A stretch of 25,069 nt of DNA, taken from an uncultured Muribaculaceae bacterium. GTDB taxonomy: Bacteria; Bacteroidota; Bacteroidia; Bacteroidales; Muribaculaceae. Position numbers and translations under genes: made by a program. Location of the stretch: the NCBI GenBank assembly GCA_910578805.1, contig CAJTRS010000030.1, positions 1 to 25,069 of the forward strand, given 5' to 3'. Of this stretch, positions 1 to 9,389 are shown piece by piece. Position 1 is the stretch's first letter. Each line of letters opens with the position of its first letter. The notes under the pieces are model-generated. The model did no database searches. It saw only the letters and a list, made by a program, of their open reading frames with translations, and was not told the DNA's origin.

Positions 1-303
1 GGTGCTCCGCGGATTGCGGGTGTTCACCTTCTGCTCTATGGCTATTGCCGGCGGAAGTCCCTTTATGTATTCACACTCCGGTTTGGGCATCTTGCCTAAG
101 AATTGCCGGGCATAAGAACTCAGGCTCTCCACATAACGGCGCTGTCCTTCGGCATACAGGGTGTCGAAAGCGAGCGACGATTTTCCGGAGCCTGACAGTC
201 CGGTGATAACAACAAGATTATTGCGAGGTATTGTCAGGTCAATGTCTTTGAGATTATTGACTCTGGCTCCTTTTATTACTATGTTCTGGTTACGTTCTGA
301 CAT
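1..303 (-). CDS. uvrA: UvrA, excinuclease ABC subunit A (N-terminal 101 residues, runs off window)
   Basis: This is the damage-recognition ATPase of nucleotide excision repair, which works with UvrB and UvrC in the cytoplasm. Only the first 101 codons are here; the gene continues beyond base 1. The translation starts MSERNQNIVIKGARVNNLKD. The first Walker A motif GLSGSGKSS lies near residues 35-43, followed by LAFDTLYAEGQRRYVESLSS and SYARQFLGKM, which are hallmark UvrA sequences. The start is the ATG whose complement is at 301-303. A TAAATTTG promoter element lies only 6 nt upstream, so the leader is at most a few bases. The neighbouring gene on the other side is divergent. Identity is very secure; the rest of the protein is not visible. 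Confidence 0.97.
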   Translation of the reverse strand, partial: MSERNQNIVIKGARVNNLKDIDLTIPRNNLVVITGLSGSGKSSLAFDTLYAEGQRRYVESLSSYARQFLGKMPKPECEYIKGLPPAIAIEQKVNTRNPRST

Positions 304-309
304 GACTTG

Positions 310-317
310 CAAATTTA
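310..317 (-). promoter_or_regulatory. Candidate -7 promoter element for uvrA
   Basis: Read on the minus strand this is TAAATTTG, an exact match to the Bacteroidetes -7 consensus TAnnTTTG. It ends 6 nt before the uvrA ATG, which would give an almost leaderless mRNA. No TTG box is visible at the expected distance upstream, so the call rests on one element. Confidence 0.4.
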
Positions 318-435
318 GTGATTTTACTCCGAATAACCCTACGCCTCATCTGAGTAGGTAACGCTAATTAGTGATTTTTTTGTAGCATTCATTCTAAGGT
401 TATGATATGTGAAAAATAATTGCCATTTTTGCATT

Positions 436-2103
436 ATGAAGACTATGGAGTGTCGCGGCAGCGGCGATTCGTTTTGTTTCAGTGCCGGATTTTTCCTGTT
501 GGCCGCCACGGTGCTTACATTTGCCGTAGGGGCTGTAGCATTGTTGCTTGGCGGCAGTGTGGAGTGGTATGTGTTTCCGCTCGCGACGGTGCTTGCCGCG
601 ACGGTGACATGGCTCCTTTATCCGGGACCGGAATCGGTCAAAGCCGTATCGGTGGCTTCTGTGGTCATAGCCGCAGCGATACCGCTGTGTGCGTTGTTGG
701 AAGATGCCTCATTTGACGGCAATGCGTATCACCAGAAGGCCGTGGCTCTGATGCTTGGCGGCTGGAATCCGTATTACACGCCGCTTCCGACGCCGTTGTA
801 TGATCCGTTTGTTGCCCATTACGCCATTGGCATGGAGATCATTTCGGCAGCCATCTCAGCATCGGTGGGATATATCGAAGCGGGAAAGACGGTCAACTTC
901 ATGATTATTATGTCGGTGGCTCTGCTCGGTTATGACTTTATGTCATCGAGGTTCGGATTTACCCGTCGCCGTCGTCTGTGGATAACGGTTATGGCTGTGG
1001 GCAATCCGGTGTGCATGAGCCAGCTGCTTACCTATTACAACGATTTTCCGAAATATTGCCTGCTTCTTGTCACGGTCATGGCGGCAGTGACCATCGCTTC
1101 ACCGCGTTCACGCAAGGAGATGTATGTGTGGACGGGTGTGCTTTCTGCGGCCATAATTATGTCGGCTGCGGTGAAGTTCAATGCGTTTTTCGAGCAGGGG
1201 ATAGCCGTGGGAGCCTTTTGCATATGGCTTGCCGTGCGCCGCCGTTGGCATACATTACGATCGGTTATCGCAGTGTCGGCCGTGGCCGCGGCGGGGTCGT
1301 TTGCAGTGTTGTGCTATCACCCGTATGTAACTAACTGGATATATACGGGCAATCCGGTGTATCCGCTTATGGGAAGAGGCGCTATAGATATAATGACATA
1401 TAATACGCCCTATGCGGTTGACGGCATGGATCGATTCTCGGCATTTGTCAGATCGCTGTGCGAGATTAAAATTCCTTACTATGCCGAGCCTTTGGGCGGT
1501 TTCGGTCCGCTTATGGCGGTTATGCTGCTGTTGTCGGCGGTTATAGGCGTGGCTTTGCGCCGTAGTAATATCTCGGCTTATTACTATATCGGGGCATGGG
1601 TGGCGGCAAGCTGCTTCATATTTCCGCAGTCATGGTGGGCAAGGTACGTCAGTCAGTTGTGGCTCATACCGGTATTGGCCGTATTATCGGCGGCTTCGGA
1701 AAGCCGTGTGAGGTGGATCAATCACTTGCAGACCGCCGTTATGGCATGCGGAGTGGTCACGGCTTTGGCTACCGCTATGATGGCCGTCAGGATATCCTAT
1801 CCCATGACGGTGAAGCGCCAGTTGCTTTACGGTCTGACACGTGACACCGGAGCATCGATATGGAACGCTTCCATAGAGTCCATGCGTCATTTCACCGAAC
1901 GTGGAATTCCGGTTATGGAAATTCCGGTTGAATGCCTTGATTCCTGTGCCATAATGTTTTTCGGTGACGATTCACGGTGGAGTTATCCGGTGGTGAATCT
2001 TGACTCGGCAAGATATGAAAGATTCCGGCTTCATGGCGGCCGGTTTGGTCTGAATCCCGAGCGTCACCGTTATTTTGTGATAACTGACAATACTGAAAAA
2101 TGA
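436..2103 (+). CDS. Polytopic membrane protein, GT-C-like glycosyltransferase candidate
   Basis: A 555-residue, very hydrophobic protein with roughly ten or more predicted membrane segments. After the first segments comes an extracytoplasmic-type loop (about residues 85-120 from this start) containing DASFDGNAYHQKAV and GGWNPYY. Acidic residues in the first large loop after a membrane helix are typical of GT-C enzymes, which transfer sugars from polyprenyl-phosphate donors outside the membrane. The C-terminal approximately 100 residues are soluble. The stop overlaps the next ATG (ATGA), so translation is probably coupled to the UbiA-type enzyme, which makes a polyprenyl-phosphate sugar. That context supports a glycosyltransferase role, but the acceptor is unknown. 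A GTG start at 409 in the same frame is possible; ATG 436 is preferred because it is a standard start after an A+T-rich stretch. Confidence 0.72.
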   Translation: MKTMECRGSGDSFCFSAGFFLLAATVLTFAVGAVALLLGGSVEWYVFPLATVLAATVTWLLYPGPESVKAVSVASVVIAAAIPLCALLEDASFDGNAYHQKAVALMLGGWNPYYTPLPTPLYDPFVAHYAIGMEIISAAISASVGYIEAGKTVNFMIIMSVALLGYDFMSSRFGFTRRRRLWITVMAVGNPVCMSQLLTYYNDFPKYCLLLVTVMAAVTIASPRSRKEMYVWTGVLSAAIIMSAAVKFNAFFEQGIAVGAFCIWLAVRRRWHTLRSVIAVSAVAAAGSFAVLCYHPYVTNWIYTGNPVYPLMGRGAIDIMTYNTPYAVDGMDRFSAFVRSLCEIKIPYYAEPLGGFGPLMAVMLLLSAVIGVALRRSNISAYYYIGAWVAASCFIFPQSWWARYVSQLWLIPVLAVLSAASESRVRWINHLQTAVMACGVVTALATAMMAVRISYPMTVKRQLLYGLTRDTGASIWNASIESMRHFTERGIPVMEIPVECLDSCAIMFFGDDSRWSYPVVNLDSARYERFRLHGGRFGLNPERHRYFVITDNTEK

Positions 2104-2984
2104 AACCTATATTAATGCTCTTGCGTCCATGGCAGTGGGTTAAAAACCTGTTTGTGTTTCTTCCGGCTTTTTTCGGCGGGAAATTATGGATAGCCAACGG
2201 CGGTGTGTGGTTGGAGGCCGCAGTGGTGTTTGTTTCGTTCTGCATGTCCGCGAGTGCTGTTTACTGCCTGAATGATATAGTTGACCGCCGGAGTGATGCC
2301 GCTCACCCCCACAGGCGCGACAGGCCTGTGGCTTCGGGACGTGTGTCGGTGGGTACCGCGGCTGTGACCGGTGTGCTCATGGCCACAGCCGCCGTCGCCG
2401 CGGCATGGTACGGATTGCCGGTAAACGGCGGCGTAGTTGCTGCTGTGGTTGCCGGTTATTTGATACTCAATGTTTTGTATTGTCTGTGGCTGAAGCATAT
2501 GGCTGTAATCGACGTGATAACGATTGCTGCCGGATATGTGCTCCGTATAGTGGCCGGCGGATTGGCCTGTGCCGTTCATCTGTCGCCGTGGATAGTTATA
2601 ATGGTGTTTCTTGTTACATTGCTCGTGGCTATGGGCAAGCGCCGGAGTGATGTGGTGTTGAGGAATGGCGGCGGATACGAAGGTCGCGAGAGTACCCGTG
2701 GCTACACGCTTCCGTTTATCAACAGTGCTCTGGCTGTGGTGGCTTCGGCCACAATGGTCAGTTATATACTCTACACGGTAAGTCCGGAAGTGATGGATCG
2801 TCTGGATTCGGAATATATTTATGTTACAGCTGTTTTTGTGCTTGCCGGACTACTCCGTTACTTGCAATTAGTGATATCTTACGGATTAGGAGACAATCCG
2901 GTCAGACTTATAGCTGCCGACCGCCGGTTGCAGATTTGTGTATGCGCGTGGATAGTCTCCTTTGCGTTTATTATTTACTCCTGA
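2100..2984 (+). CDS. UbiA-family prenyltransferase, decaprenyl-phosphate phosphoribosyltransferase type
   Basis: A 294-residue integral membrane enzyme of the UbiA superfamily. The first Asp-rich motif NDIVDRRSD (N58, D59, D62, D66) is followed by HPHRRDRPVASG at 69-80, and a later KRRSD at 180-184 follows the helix with IDVITIAAGYVLRIVAGG. This pattern matches the subgroup that moves phosphoribose from PRPP to a polyprenyl phosphate (the mycobacterial Rv3806c type) better than the quinone-biosynthesis members. It overlaps the upstream membrane protein by 4 nt and is followed after 5 nt by a HAD phosphatase, which could remove the 5-phosphate from the lipid-linked phosphoribose. A general UbiA prenyltransferase of another specificity remains possible. 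Confidence 0.85.
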   Translation: MKPILMLLRPWQWVKNLFVFLPAFFGGKLWIANGGVWLEAAVVFVSFCMSASAVYCLNDIVDRRSDAAHPHRRDRPVASGRVSVGTAAVTGVLMATAAVAAAWYGLPVNGGVVAAVVAGYLILNVLYCLWLKHMAVIDVITIAAGYVLRIVAGGLACAVHLSPWIVIMVFLVTLLVAMGKRRSDVVLRNGGGYEGRESTRGYTLPFINSALAVVASATMVSYILYTVSPEVMDRLDSEYIYVTAVFVLAGLLRYLQLVISYGLGDNPVRLIAADRRLQICVCAWIVSFAFIIYS

Positions 2985-2989
2985 GACAT

Positions 2990-3598
2990 ATGTGCAGTAG
3001 CAGAGGCCGCGGACAGGTAGTGATATTTGATTTCGACGGGACGATAGTGTCGGGTGACAGTTTCGGAATGTTTGCGCTGCATGCACGTGGCCTGATGAGG
3101 TACTGGGCGGCTCTGTTGCGCAATTTCGGGCGGCTTGCGGCGTGGAAGCTGGGACTGGCCGATCCGTCGTCGGTTAAAGAGCATCTGTTTTCCTCGCTTT
3201 ATGCCGGTATGGCTGTGGGCGAACTGGAGGAATACGGCCGTAGTTTCAGCACGGTTGTCGAAAGGAATCTGTGCGGGCGGATAGATGCTATGTTACGCTC
3301 ACATATTGCTGCGGGTGACAAGGTGTATATCGTATCGGCAAGCCCCGGGCTGTGGATACGTCCGTGGGCCGCTACCCGCGGAGGGGTTACGGTGGTGGCC
3401 ACCGAAGCCGGTGTCTCCGCTGAAGGAATCATTACCGGACGGTTCGCTACGGCCAACTGCCGCGGATACGAAAAGCTCAGGCGCATTATGTCGGCATGCC
3501 CGGACCTGCGTGAGCATAGGGTAAAGGTGGTGACTGATAATGCTTCAGATGCACCGCTTATGGATATAGCCGATGAGGTTGTATTTGTGGGCAAGTAA
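2990..3598 (+). CDS. HAD-IB (SerB-like) phosphatase
   Basis: A 202-residue soluble haloacid-dehalogenase-type phosphatase. Motif I is DFDGT at residues 14-18 (nucleophile D14, acid D16), motif II is the Ser in VSASPG (S116), motif III is probably K162, and motif IV is DNASDAPLM with D183 and D187. The helical cap between 20 and 110 fits subclass IB. The frame is open upstream to 2936, but the ATG at 2990, just 5 nt after the UbiA-type gene stop, avoids a long overlap and is preferred. The operon context suggests it dephosphorylates the product of the UbiA-type enzyme; phosphoserine phosphatase or another small phosphate ester is the alternative. It converges with the efflux operon; no hairpin terminator is visible in the 23-nt gap. 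Confidence 0.85.
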   Translation: MCSSRGRGQVVIFDFDGTIVSGDSFGMFALHARGLMRYWAALLRNFGRLAAWKLGLADPSSVKEHLFSSLYAGMAVGELEEYGRSFSTVVERNLCGRIDAMLRSHIAAGDKVYIVSASPGLWIRPWAATRGGVTVVATEAGVSAEGIITGRFATANCRGYEKLRRIMSACPDLREHRVKVVTDNASDAPLMDIADEVVFVGK

Positions 3599-3621
3599 GG
3601 ACGGTGTGAGGAGTAACGGAT

Positions 3622-4992
3622 TTACCAGCCTCCTCCGAGTGATTTGTAGAGTTGCACCATGCATAGTCGCTTGTTGCGCAAGGCATTGCTCAGTCCGATC
3701 TGGGCGTCGAAGTAATTACGCTGGGCATCAAGCACATCGATGTAACCGACCACGCCGTTGATGTATTGCAGCTGGGCAAGTTCCATGGTGGCTTTGGAGG
3801 AGTTCTCGAGTTTTTTCCATGCGAGGTATATGTCCTGTACCTTGTTGAAAGTCACCAGGGCGTTGCGCACATCGGTAAATGCTCCGAGCACCACATTCTC
3901 GTAACGGTAACATGCCTGTTCGTAGGCGGCCTGCTTGGCGCGGTACTGAGCCTGCCGGCGTCCCATGTCGAATACCGGGCCTAACAGTCCGGCACTCAGA
4001 AAGTGCATCGGCGATTTAAGAAAGTTCTTGAATTCATCACTTTCCAGACCGCCTTGCGCCGTGAGTGTCAGACGCGGAAACCGGTTGGTGTAGGCCATGC
4101 CCATTTCGGCATTGGCGGCTATGAGCTGCTGTTCGGCCTGTCTGATATCAGGGCGCCGTTGGAGCATGGTGGATGGCAGGCCCACAGGTACGCCGGACGG
4201 TAGCTCCACATCGTCGGTAAAAGCGGCACGCTGTATGGCATTGGGATATTCGCCGGTGAGCAGCGATATCTCATTTTCCTTAAGCGATATGTTGCGCTGG
4301 ATACTCGGCAGATAGGTGGCCGTGCGTGCAAGTTCGGTCTGGGCCTGCAGATAAGAGGTCTCGGCTGTGAGTCCTCCCTCATAGCGCAGACGGGCTATGC
4401 GCACGGCTTCGCGTCGTGCCTGTAGGGTGCGGGTCACGATAGAATATTCATGATCGAGAGCCACCAATTCGAAATAAGCCTGCGCTACCTGGGCTATGAG
4501 GCTGATCTGCAACGCACGGTGGGCTTCTATGCCTCCTCGTAGCTGGGCTATGCTGCGCTCCTTGTTCCATCGCAGGTTGCCCCATAGGTCTATTTCCCAG
4601 CTTACCGATAGCTTGAGTCCTATCTCGGGGTCGTTCTTGTAATTGTCTCCTCCGTAATCGAGGCCTTCATTCTGCATATATGCGTTGCCACCTATGGAGG
4701 GCAGCAAGTCGGCTACCGATATGCGTTTCATTGCCGCGAGTTCCTTTATGCGTGCTTCCGAGATTAGCAGGTCCTTGTTGTGGACCAGGGTCTTGCGGAT
4801 AAGATTCTGGAGCAGGGTGTCGGAGTATATTTCCCACCATTTCAGTCCGGATATGTTGAATGAGTCGGTATCGGCATTGCCGGCAAATGACTGTGGCATG
4901 TCTATCGACGGTTTAACATACTTGTGCCCTAATTTGCATGAACCGAGGGTCAGTGAAATGATGGCGGCTGTGATTATGATTATGCGTTTCAT
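3622..4992 (-). CDS. Outer-membrane efflux lipoprotein, TolC/NodT (OprM-like) family
   Basis: A 456-residue outer-membrane factor, the exit duct of a tripartite RND pump. The N-terminus is a lipoprotein signal peptide ending in LGSC (lipidated C19), followed by the duplicated helical hairpin and beta-barrel architecture of the NodT family. Family-typical stretches include GLKWWEIYSDTLLQ, SWEIDLWGNLRW, MLQRRPDIRQAEQQL and VGYIDVLDAQRNYFDAQ. Its ATG overlaps the stop of the pump gene by 4 nt (ATGA), so it is the third gene of the operon. Substrate cannot be read from the sequence. Confidence 0.95.
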   Translation of the reverse strand: MKRIIIITAAIISLTLGSCKLGHKYVKPSIDMPQSFAGNADTDSFNISGLKWWEIYSDTLLQNLIRKTLVHNKDLLISEARIKELAAMKRISVADLLPSIGGNAYMQNEGLDYGGDNYKNDPEIGLKLSVSWEIDLWGNLRWNKERSIAQLRGGIEAHRALQISLIAQVAQAYFELVALDHEYSIVTRTLQARREAVRIARLRYEGGLTAETSYLQAQTELARTATYLPSIQRNISLKENEISLLTGEYPNAIQRAAFTDDVELPSGVPVGLPSTMLQRRPDIRQAEQQLIAANAEMGMAYTNRFPRLTLTAQGGLESDEFKNFLKSPMHFLSAGLLGPVFDMGRRQAQYRAKQAAYEQACYRYENVVLGAFTDVRNALVTFNKVQDIYLAWKKLENSSKATMELAQLQYINGVVGYIDVLDAQRNYFDAQIGLSNALRNKRLCMVQLYKSLGGGW

Positions 4993-7900
4993 TTCTGACG
5001 GGATTTACGGGTGAATACTTTGGTGTGTCTTAGTTGCCGTGTGCCGTTCATGATAAGTACGTAGAAGAACGGTACGAACACAATGCCGGCCGTCACGGCA
5101 AGAAGCATTCCGAAGAACACACCCGTGCCTATGGACTGGCGGCTTGCCGCACCTGCTCCCGAAGCCATCACCATGGGCAGCATGCCGAGAATGAAAGCCA
5201 GTGAAGTCATAAGAATCGGACGGAACCTCAGCTGTGAGGCGCGGAGTGCCGCGCGGAGTGCCGATATGCCGCGTGCCGATTCCTCTTTGGCGAACTCTAC
5301 GATCAATATGCCGTTTTTGGCGGCCATGCCTATGAGCATCACAATACCGACCTGGAAGTAAACATCATTTTTCAGTCCGCATGCCCACTGGCCTATGTAA
5401 GCTCCGAAAGCGGCTACCGGAAGCGAGAGCAGCACGGCCAACGGAACTGTCCAGCTTTCATAGAGCGCGGCAAGGAACAGAAACACGAACACTGTGGCCA
5501 ACAGCATGACTATGCCGGTCTGTCCTTCGGCTTTCTTTTCCTGGTAGGAGAGGCCGCTCCATTCCACGGCTATGTTGTCGGGCAGATGCTTGCGGGCTAT
5601 CTCCTCCATAATCTTCATGGCCTGTCCGGAACTGTAGCCCGAGGCGGCTTCGCCACGTATGGTGGCGGTGTTGAACATGTTGAACCGCTTTATGCTGCCC
5701 GGACCGGTGGTGTAAGAAGTTGTGCCGAGTGATGTCAGGGGTATCATGGAGCCCGAGGACCCTCGCACGAAAAAGAGATTGATGCTCTCCCGGTGCTCGC
5801 GATACGGCGCCTCGGCCTGGATATACACTCTGTAAACGCGGTTGAACATATTGAAGTCATTGACATATACCGATCCGGTATATGCTTTCATGGTAGAGAA
5901 CACATCGGCCATCGGGACGCCGGCAAATTTTACTTTGTCGCGGTCCACATCGAAATACAGCTGCGGTATCTCGGACTGAAGCGATGACGACAGTCCGGTT
6001 ATGGCTTTCTGCCGCGAGGCGTATTCCATAAGGGTGTCTGTGGCGGCTGTCAGGTCGTCGAGAGTGGCATCGCCGCGTGCCTCAAGTTGTAATTCGAAAC
6101 CGCCCGAGCTGCCAAGACCGGGTATTACAGGAGGTGTGGATAGGTATATCTTGCATTCGGGATATTCCGACATGTCTTTCTTGACCTGTTCCATGATGCT
6201 TTCAGCCGATTGTCCGTCACGTTCGCTCCATGGTTTCAGTATCACGGTCAGTTCGCTTCTCGACTGGTTGCTGCCCACACGTGGAGAACTTCCGGCCACG
6301 CTCTGCACATATTCCACCGCCGGATTCTCCATAAGATAACTGACCGCACGTTCTGACACTATACGTGTGCGTTCCAGGGTGGCTCCTTCGGGAAGCTCGA
6401 GTTCGAGCTTGAAATAACCCTGGTCTTCCGACGGAAGGAAACTTCCGGGCATTATGCGGTTGATTATGAATATGGCTATAACGAAGAATCCGAATGCGCT
6501 GATCATGCGTTTGCGGTGACGCAGCGAACTTGTGATCAGTTGTATGTATTTCCTGTTTCCTGTGGCTAAGTGGCGGTTGATGAAGCGGAACACTGCATTT
6601 TTTTTCTTGTTGGAGGTTCCCGGTTTAAGAATCAGCGAGCACATAACCGGACTGAGTGTGAGTGCAACTACTGCTGAAAGCAGCACCGAGACAACAATGG
6701 TGATGGTAAACTGGCGGTATAGCAAGCCTGTAATACCGCCGAGGAAGCTGACCGGCAGGAATGCTGCGGCGAGCACGAGCGATGTGGCTATGATGGCTCC
6801 CGTTAGACTTTCCATGGCCTTTTTGGTGGCTTCATAAGGGGTTAGATGCTCCTCTTCGATTATGCGTTCCACATTTTCCACCACGACAATGGCGTCATCG
6901 ACCACAATGCCTATGGCAAGCACCAACCCAAGCAGAGTAAGCATGTTGATGGAGAATCCGAACATGAGCATGAATCCGAATGTGCCTATGAGGGATATGG
7001 GCACAGCTACAAGGGGTATGAGTGTGGCGCGCCAGCTCTGGAGCGAAAGGAACACTACTAAGATCACTAAGAAGAGAGCCTCGAATAGTGTCTTATAGAC
7101 TTCATGGATCGATTCGGATATGTATGAAGTCATGTCGAAAGGCATATCGTAGCTCATGCCTTCGGGAAAATTGCGGCTGATCTCTTCCATGGCTTCCTTG
7201 ACATCGTGGGCCACCTGCATGGCGTTGGCGCCCGGAAGCATATATATGGCCAGTACGGCGGCGTTTTCGCCGTTGATGGCACTTTCGGTATTATAGCTTT
7301 GAGCTTCGAGAGATATGCGTGCCACATCGCGCAGGCGTATGAGCGAGCCGTCGGGGTTGGCCCTTATGACTATCTCCTCGAATTCTCTCACCGACGACAG
7401 GCGTCCGCGTGTGGTGATGGGTATGGTTATGTCCAAATCCTTTACAGGCTGCTGTCCGAGCACACCGGCTGCCGATTCGCGGTTCTGGTCCTGGAGTGCT
7501 TTCTGAATATCGGCCACGGTAAGCCCCATGTTGGCCAGTTTGTCAGGCTGTACCCATATCTGCATGGCATAGTAACGGCTGCCTATGTTTGACACACGTC
7601 CCACTCCCGGTATGCGTCGTAACAGGTCAAGCACATTTAGTGTGGCAAAATTGCTCAGATACACTTCATCGAATTTGGCGTCAGATGATGTGATGCAGAT
7701 GGTTAACAACTGGCTCGGAGATTGCTTTTCTATCGAGATGCCGTTTTTTACCACCTCGGCCGGTAAACGTGATTCGGCAATTTTGACACGGTTCTGTATC
7801 TCGACGGCGGCAAGGTCGGGGCTTGAGGATATGTCGAATGTGACTGTGGCGGAGAATGATCCCGAGTTGGAACTGGTGCTTTCCATATAGAGCATGCCCG

Positions 7901-8120
7901 GAGTGCCGTTGAGTTCCTGTTCAATGGGTGTGGCCACGGCCTGTGACACAGTAAGGGCGCTTGCCCCCGGATATGAGGCGCTGATCTTTACCACCGGCGG
8001 CGTGATCTGCGGATACTGGTCAACCGGCAGAAGAAACAGTCCGATTCCGCCTGTGATTATGATGAGTATGGATATGACAGCCGAGAATACCGGGCGGTCA
8101 ATGAAAAAGGTTACTTTCAT
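4989..8120 (-). CDS. RND efflux pump, HAE1 family (AcrB/MexB-like) permease
   Basis: A full-length 1043-residue proton-driven inner-membrane pump, within the usual range for the family. It begins with the MKVTFFIDRPVFSAVISILI helix, has the porter-domain PGASALTV and EIQNRVKIAESRLP segments, the proton-relay aspartates D408 and D409 in the GIVVDDAIVVVENVERI helix, and the second-half MLIGMAAKNGILIVEFAKE motif with the relay lysine. The late helix carries RFRPILMTSLAFILGMLPM. It is preceded by the membrane-fusion gene (21-nt gap) and overlaps the outer-membrane factor. A multidrug or bile/detergent substrate range is likely for a gut bacterium but is not shown by the sequence. Confidence 0.97.
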   Translation of the reverse strand: MKVTFFIDRPVFSAVISILIIITGGIGLFLLPVDQYPQITPPVVKISASYPGASALTVSQAVATPIEQELNGTPGMLYMESTSSNSGSFSATVTFDISSSPDLAAVEIQNRVKIAESRLPAEVVKNGISIEKQSPSQLLTICITSSDAKFDEVYLSNFATLNVLDLLRRIPGVGRVSNIGSRYYAMQIWVQPDKLANMGLTVADIQKALQDQNRESAAGVLGQQPVKDLDITIPITTRGRLSSVREFEEIVIRANPDGSLIRLRDVARISLEAQSYNTESAINGENAAVLAIYMLPGANAMQVAHDVKEAMEEISRNFPEGMSYDMPFDMTSYISESIHEVYKTLFEALFLVILVVFLSLQSWRATLIPLVAVPISLIGTFGFMLMFGFSINMLTLLGLVLAIGIVVDDAIVVVENVERIIEEEHLTPYEATKKAMESLTGAIIATSLVLAAAFLPVSFLGGITGLLYRQFTITIVVSVLLSAVVALTLSPVMCSLILKPGTSNKKKNAVFRFINRHLATGNRKYIQLITSSLRHRKRMISAFGFFVIAIFIINRIMPGSFLPSEDQGYFKLELELPEGATLERTRIVSERAVSYLMENPAVEYVQSVAGSSPRVGSNQSRSELTVILKPWSERDGQSAESIMEQVKKDMSEYPECKIYLSTPPVIPGLGSSGGFELQLEARGDATLDDLTAATDTLMEYASRQKAITGLSSSLQSEIPQLYFDVDRDKVKFAGVPMADVFSTMKAYTGSVYVNDFNMFNRVYRVYIQAEAPYREHRESINLFFVRGSSGSMIPLTSLGTTSYTTGPGSIKRFNMFNTATIRGEAASGYSSGQAMKIMEEIARKHLPDNIAVEWSGLSYQEKKAEGQTGIVMLLATVFVFLFLAALYESWTVPLAVLLSLPVAAFGAYIGQWACGLKNDVYFQVGIVMLIGMAAKNGILIVEFAKEESARGISALRAALRASQLRFRPILMTSLAFILGMLPMVMASGAGAASRQSIGTGVFFGMLLAVTAGIVFVPFFYVLIMNGTRQLRHTKVFTRKSRQK

Positions 8121-8141
8121 GATCCCAGATGTATTGTGCGG

Positions 8142-9341
8142 TTATTCGGATTTTATGTAGTTTACTGTCAGAGAGTCGGTGGCGGCTGGCTTTACCGGAC
8201 GAACTTTCATGCCCGGTGTCAGTTTGTGGAAGCCTTCGGTCACAATCATCTCTCCGGGATTGAGACCTCGTTCGACCACTGTGGTATTCTGTATCTCAGG
8301 GCCGAGTTCCACAAATCGTTTTTCCACGGTGGAGTCGCGGCGCATCACAAATATGTAGGCGCCACCTTTCTCTATGATCAGTGATCTCTGTGGCACTACG
8401 GTGGCTTTCTCCCTGACATCAAGAAGAAGTTTTACTTTGGTGAACTGTCCTGGAAGCAACTCGCGTGTGGGGTTGGGAATGGCGGCACGTACAGAGAATG
8501 TTCCTGTGCGCGGGTCCACCTGCGGTTCGGCAAAATCCACTATACCTTTGTGAGGATATACAGAGTTGTCGGCCAGTGTTATGTTGACCGTAGGCTGCCA
8601 TGAGCGGGTGGAATCTTTCTGTCCGAGGTTTACGTTACGTTCCTTGCTTTTGAGGTAGTCGAGGGCAGTCATGCTGAAATCGACCAACACGGTGTCGCTC
8701 TTCACGATTGTTGCCAGAAGTGATTTGTTGCCCGGGCCGACGAGGGTGCCTATATCCACATGCCGTTCGGAGATGTGGCCCGACAAAGGTGATTTGACTG
8801 TGGTGTACCCCAATTCGAGTCGTGCCTGAGCGAGGTCGGCCTCGCTCATTTTCACGGCGGCTTTTGCCGTCTCATAGGCTGCTATGGCATTGTCAAGATC
8901 GAGACGGCTTGCTGCATTCTGTTCATAGAGAGGTCGCACACGCTCAAGCTGGCGTTTGGTCTGCTGTGCCTGAGCTTCGTCCTTGTTGAGTTGTGCTGCC
9001 GCACGGTCGGCTTTTGCTTTGTACTGTTCGCGGTTGATTACAAACAGGGTTTGTCCTTTTTCCACATAAGTACCCTCTTCAAACAGCATGCTCTCCAGAT
9101 AGCCTTCCACGCGGGCATGCACCTCGACAAACTGCTGTGCGCGTACATGGCCCACATATTCGCCGTAAATCTCTACATTGTCCTGTCTGGCGGGCGTTAC
9201 CTCCACCACGGGTAGTTCCTTGGGCGGCTGAGGCCAGTTTCTGATAACCAACCACACGATTACGGCTGTTACGGCAAGTACTGAGGCGGCTATAGCCACC
9301 GAGCGCTTCCTGATTACGAATACTTTGCTTAATGATTTCAT
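8142..9341 (-). CDS. RND efflux periplasmic adaptor (membrane fusion protein)
   Basis: A 399-residue HlyD/AcrA-type adaptor linking the pump to the outer-membrane duct. A basic N-terminus and one membrane helix (about residues 13-33) anchor it. The lipoyl half-motifs flank an alpha-hairpin: VEVHARVEGYLESMLFEEGTYVEKGQTLF before it and VKSPLSGHISERHVDIGTLV after it. The beta-barrel and membrane-proximal domains follow (PGQFTKVKLLL, VERGLNPGEMIVTEGF). A second in-frame ATG lies 6 nt upstream (9347); either could be used. It is the first gene of the three-gene efflux operon. No local regulator gene is adjacent. Confidence 0.95.
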   Translation of the reverse strand: MKSLSKVFVIRKRSVAIAASVLAVTAVIVWLVIRNWPQPPKELPVVEVTPARQDNVEIYGEYVGHVRAQQFVEVHARVEGYLESMLFEEGTYVEKGQTLFVINREQYKAKADRAAAQLNKDEAQAQQTKRQLERVRPLYEQNAASRLDLDNAIAAYETAKAAVKMSEADLAQARLELGYTTVKSPLSGHISERHVDIGTLVGPGNKSLLATIVKSDTVLVDFSMTALDYLKSKERNVNLGQKDSTRSWQPTVNITLADNSVYPHKGIVDFAEPQVDPRTGTFSVRAAIPNPTRELLPGQFTKVKLLLDVREKATVVPQRSLIIEKGGAYIFVMRRDSTVEKRFVELGPEIQNTTVVERGLNPGEMIVTEGFHKLTPGMKVRPVKPAATDSLTVNYIKSE

Positions 9342-9381
9342 GGGCATGAATATGTGATAAATCCGAATGTCAAAGAAACGT

Positions 9382-9389
9382 CAAAGATA
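9382..9389 (-). promoter_or_regulatory. Candidate -7 promoter element of the RND efflux operon
   Basis: TATCTTTG on the minus strand fits TAnnTTTG and would place transcription start near 9376, about 35 nt before the adaptor gene. No TTG box is seen 19-21 bp further upstream, so the promoter may need an activator, or the match may be chance. Confidence 0.4.

Noticed and set aside
409..435. GTG start extending the membrane glycosyltransferase candidate by nine residues
   Set aside because: Possible, but ATG 436 is a standard start with an A+T-rich upstream stretch and the extra residues (Cys/His-rich) do not look like a membrane-protein N-terminus.
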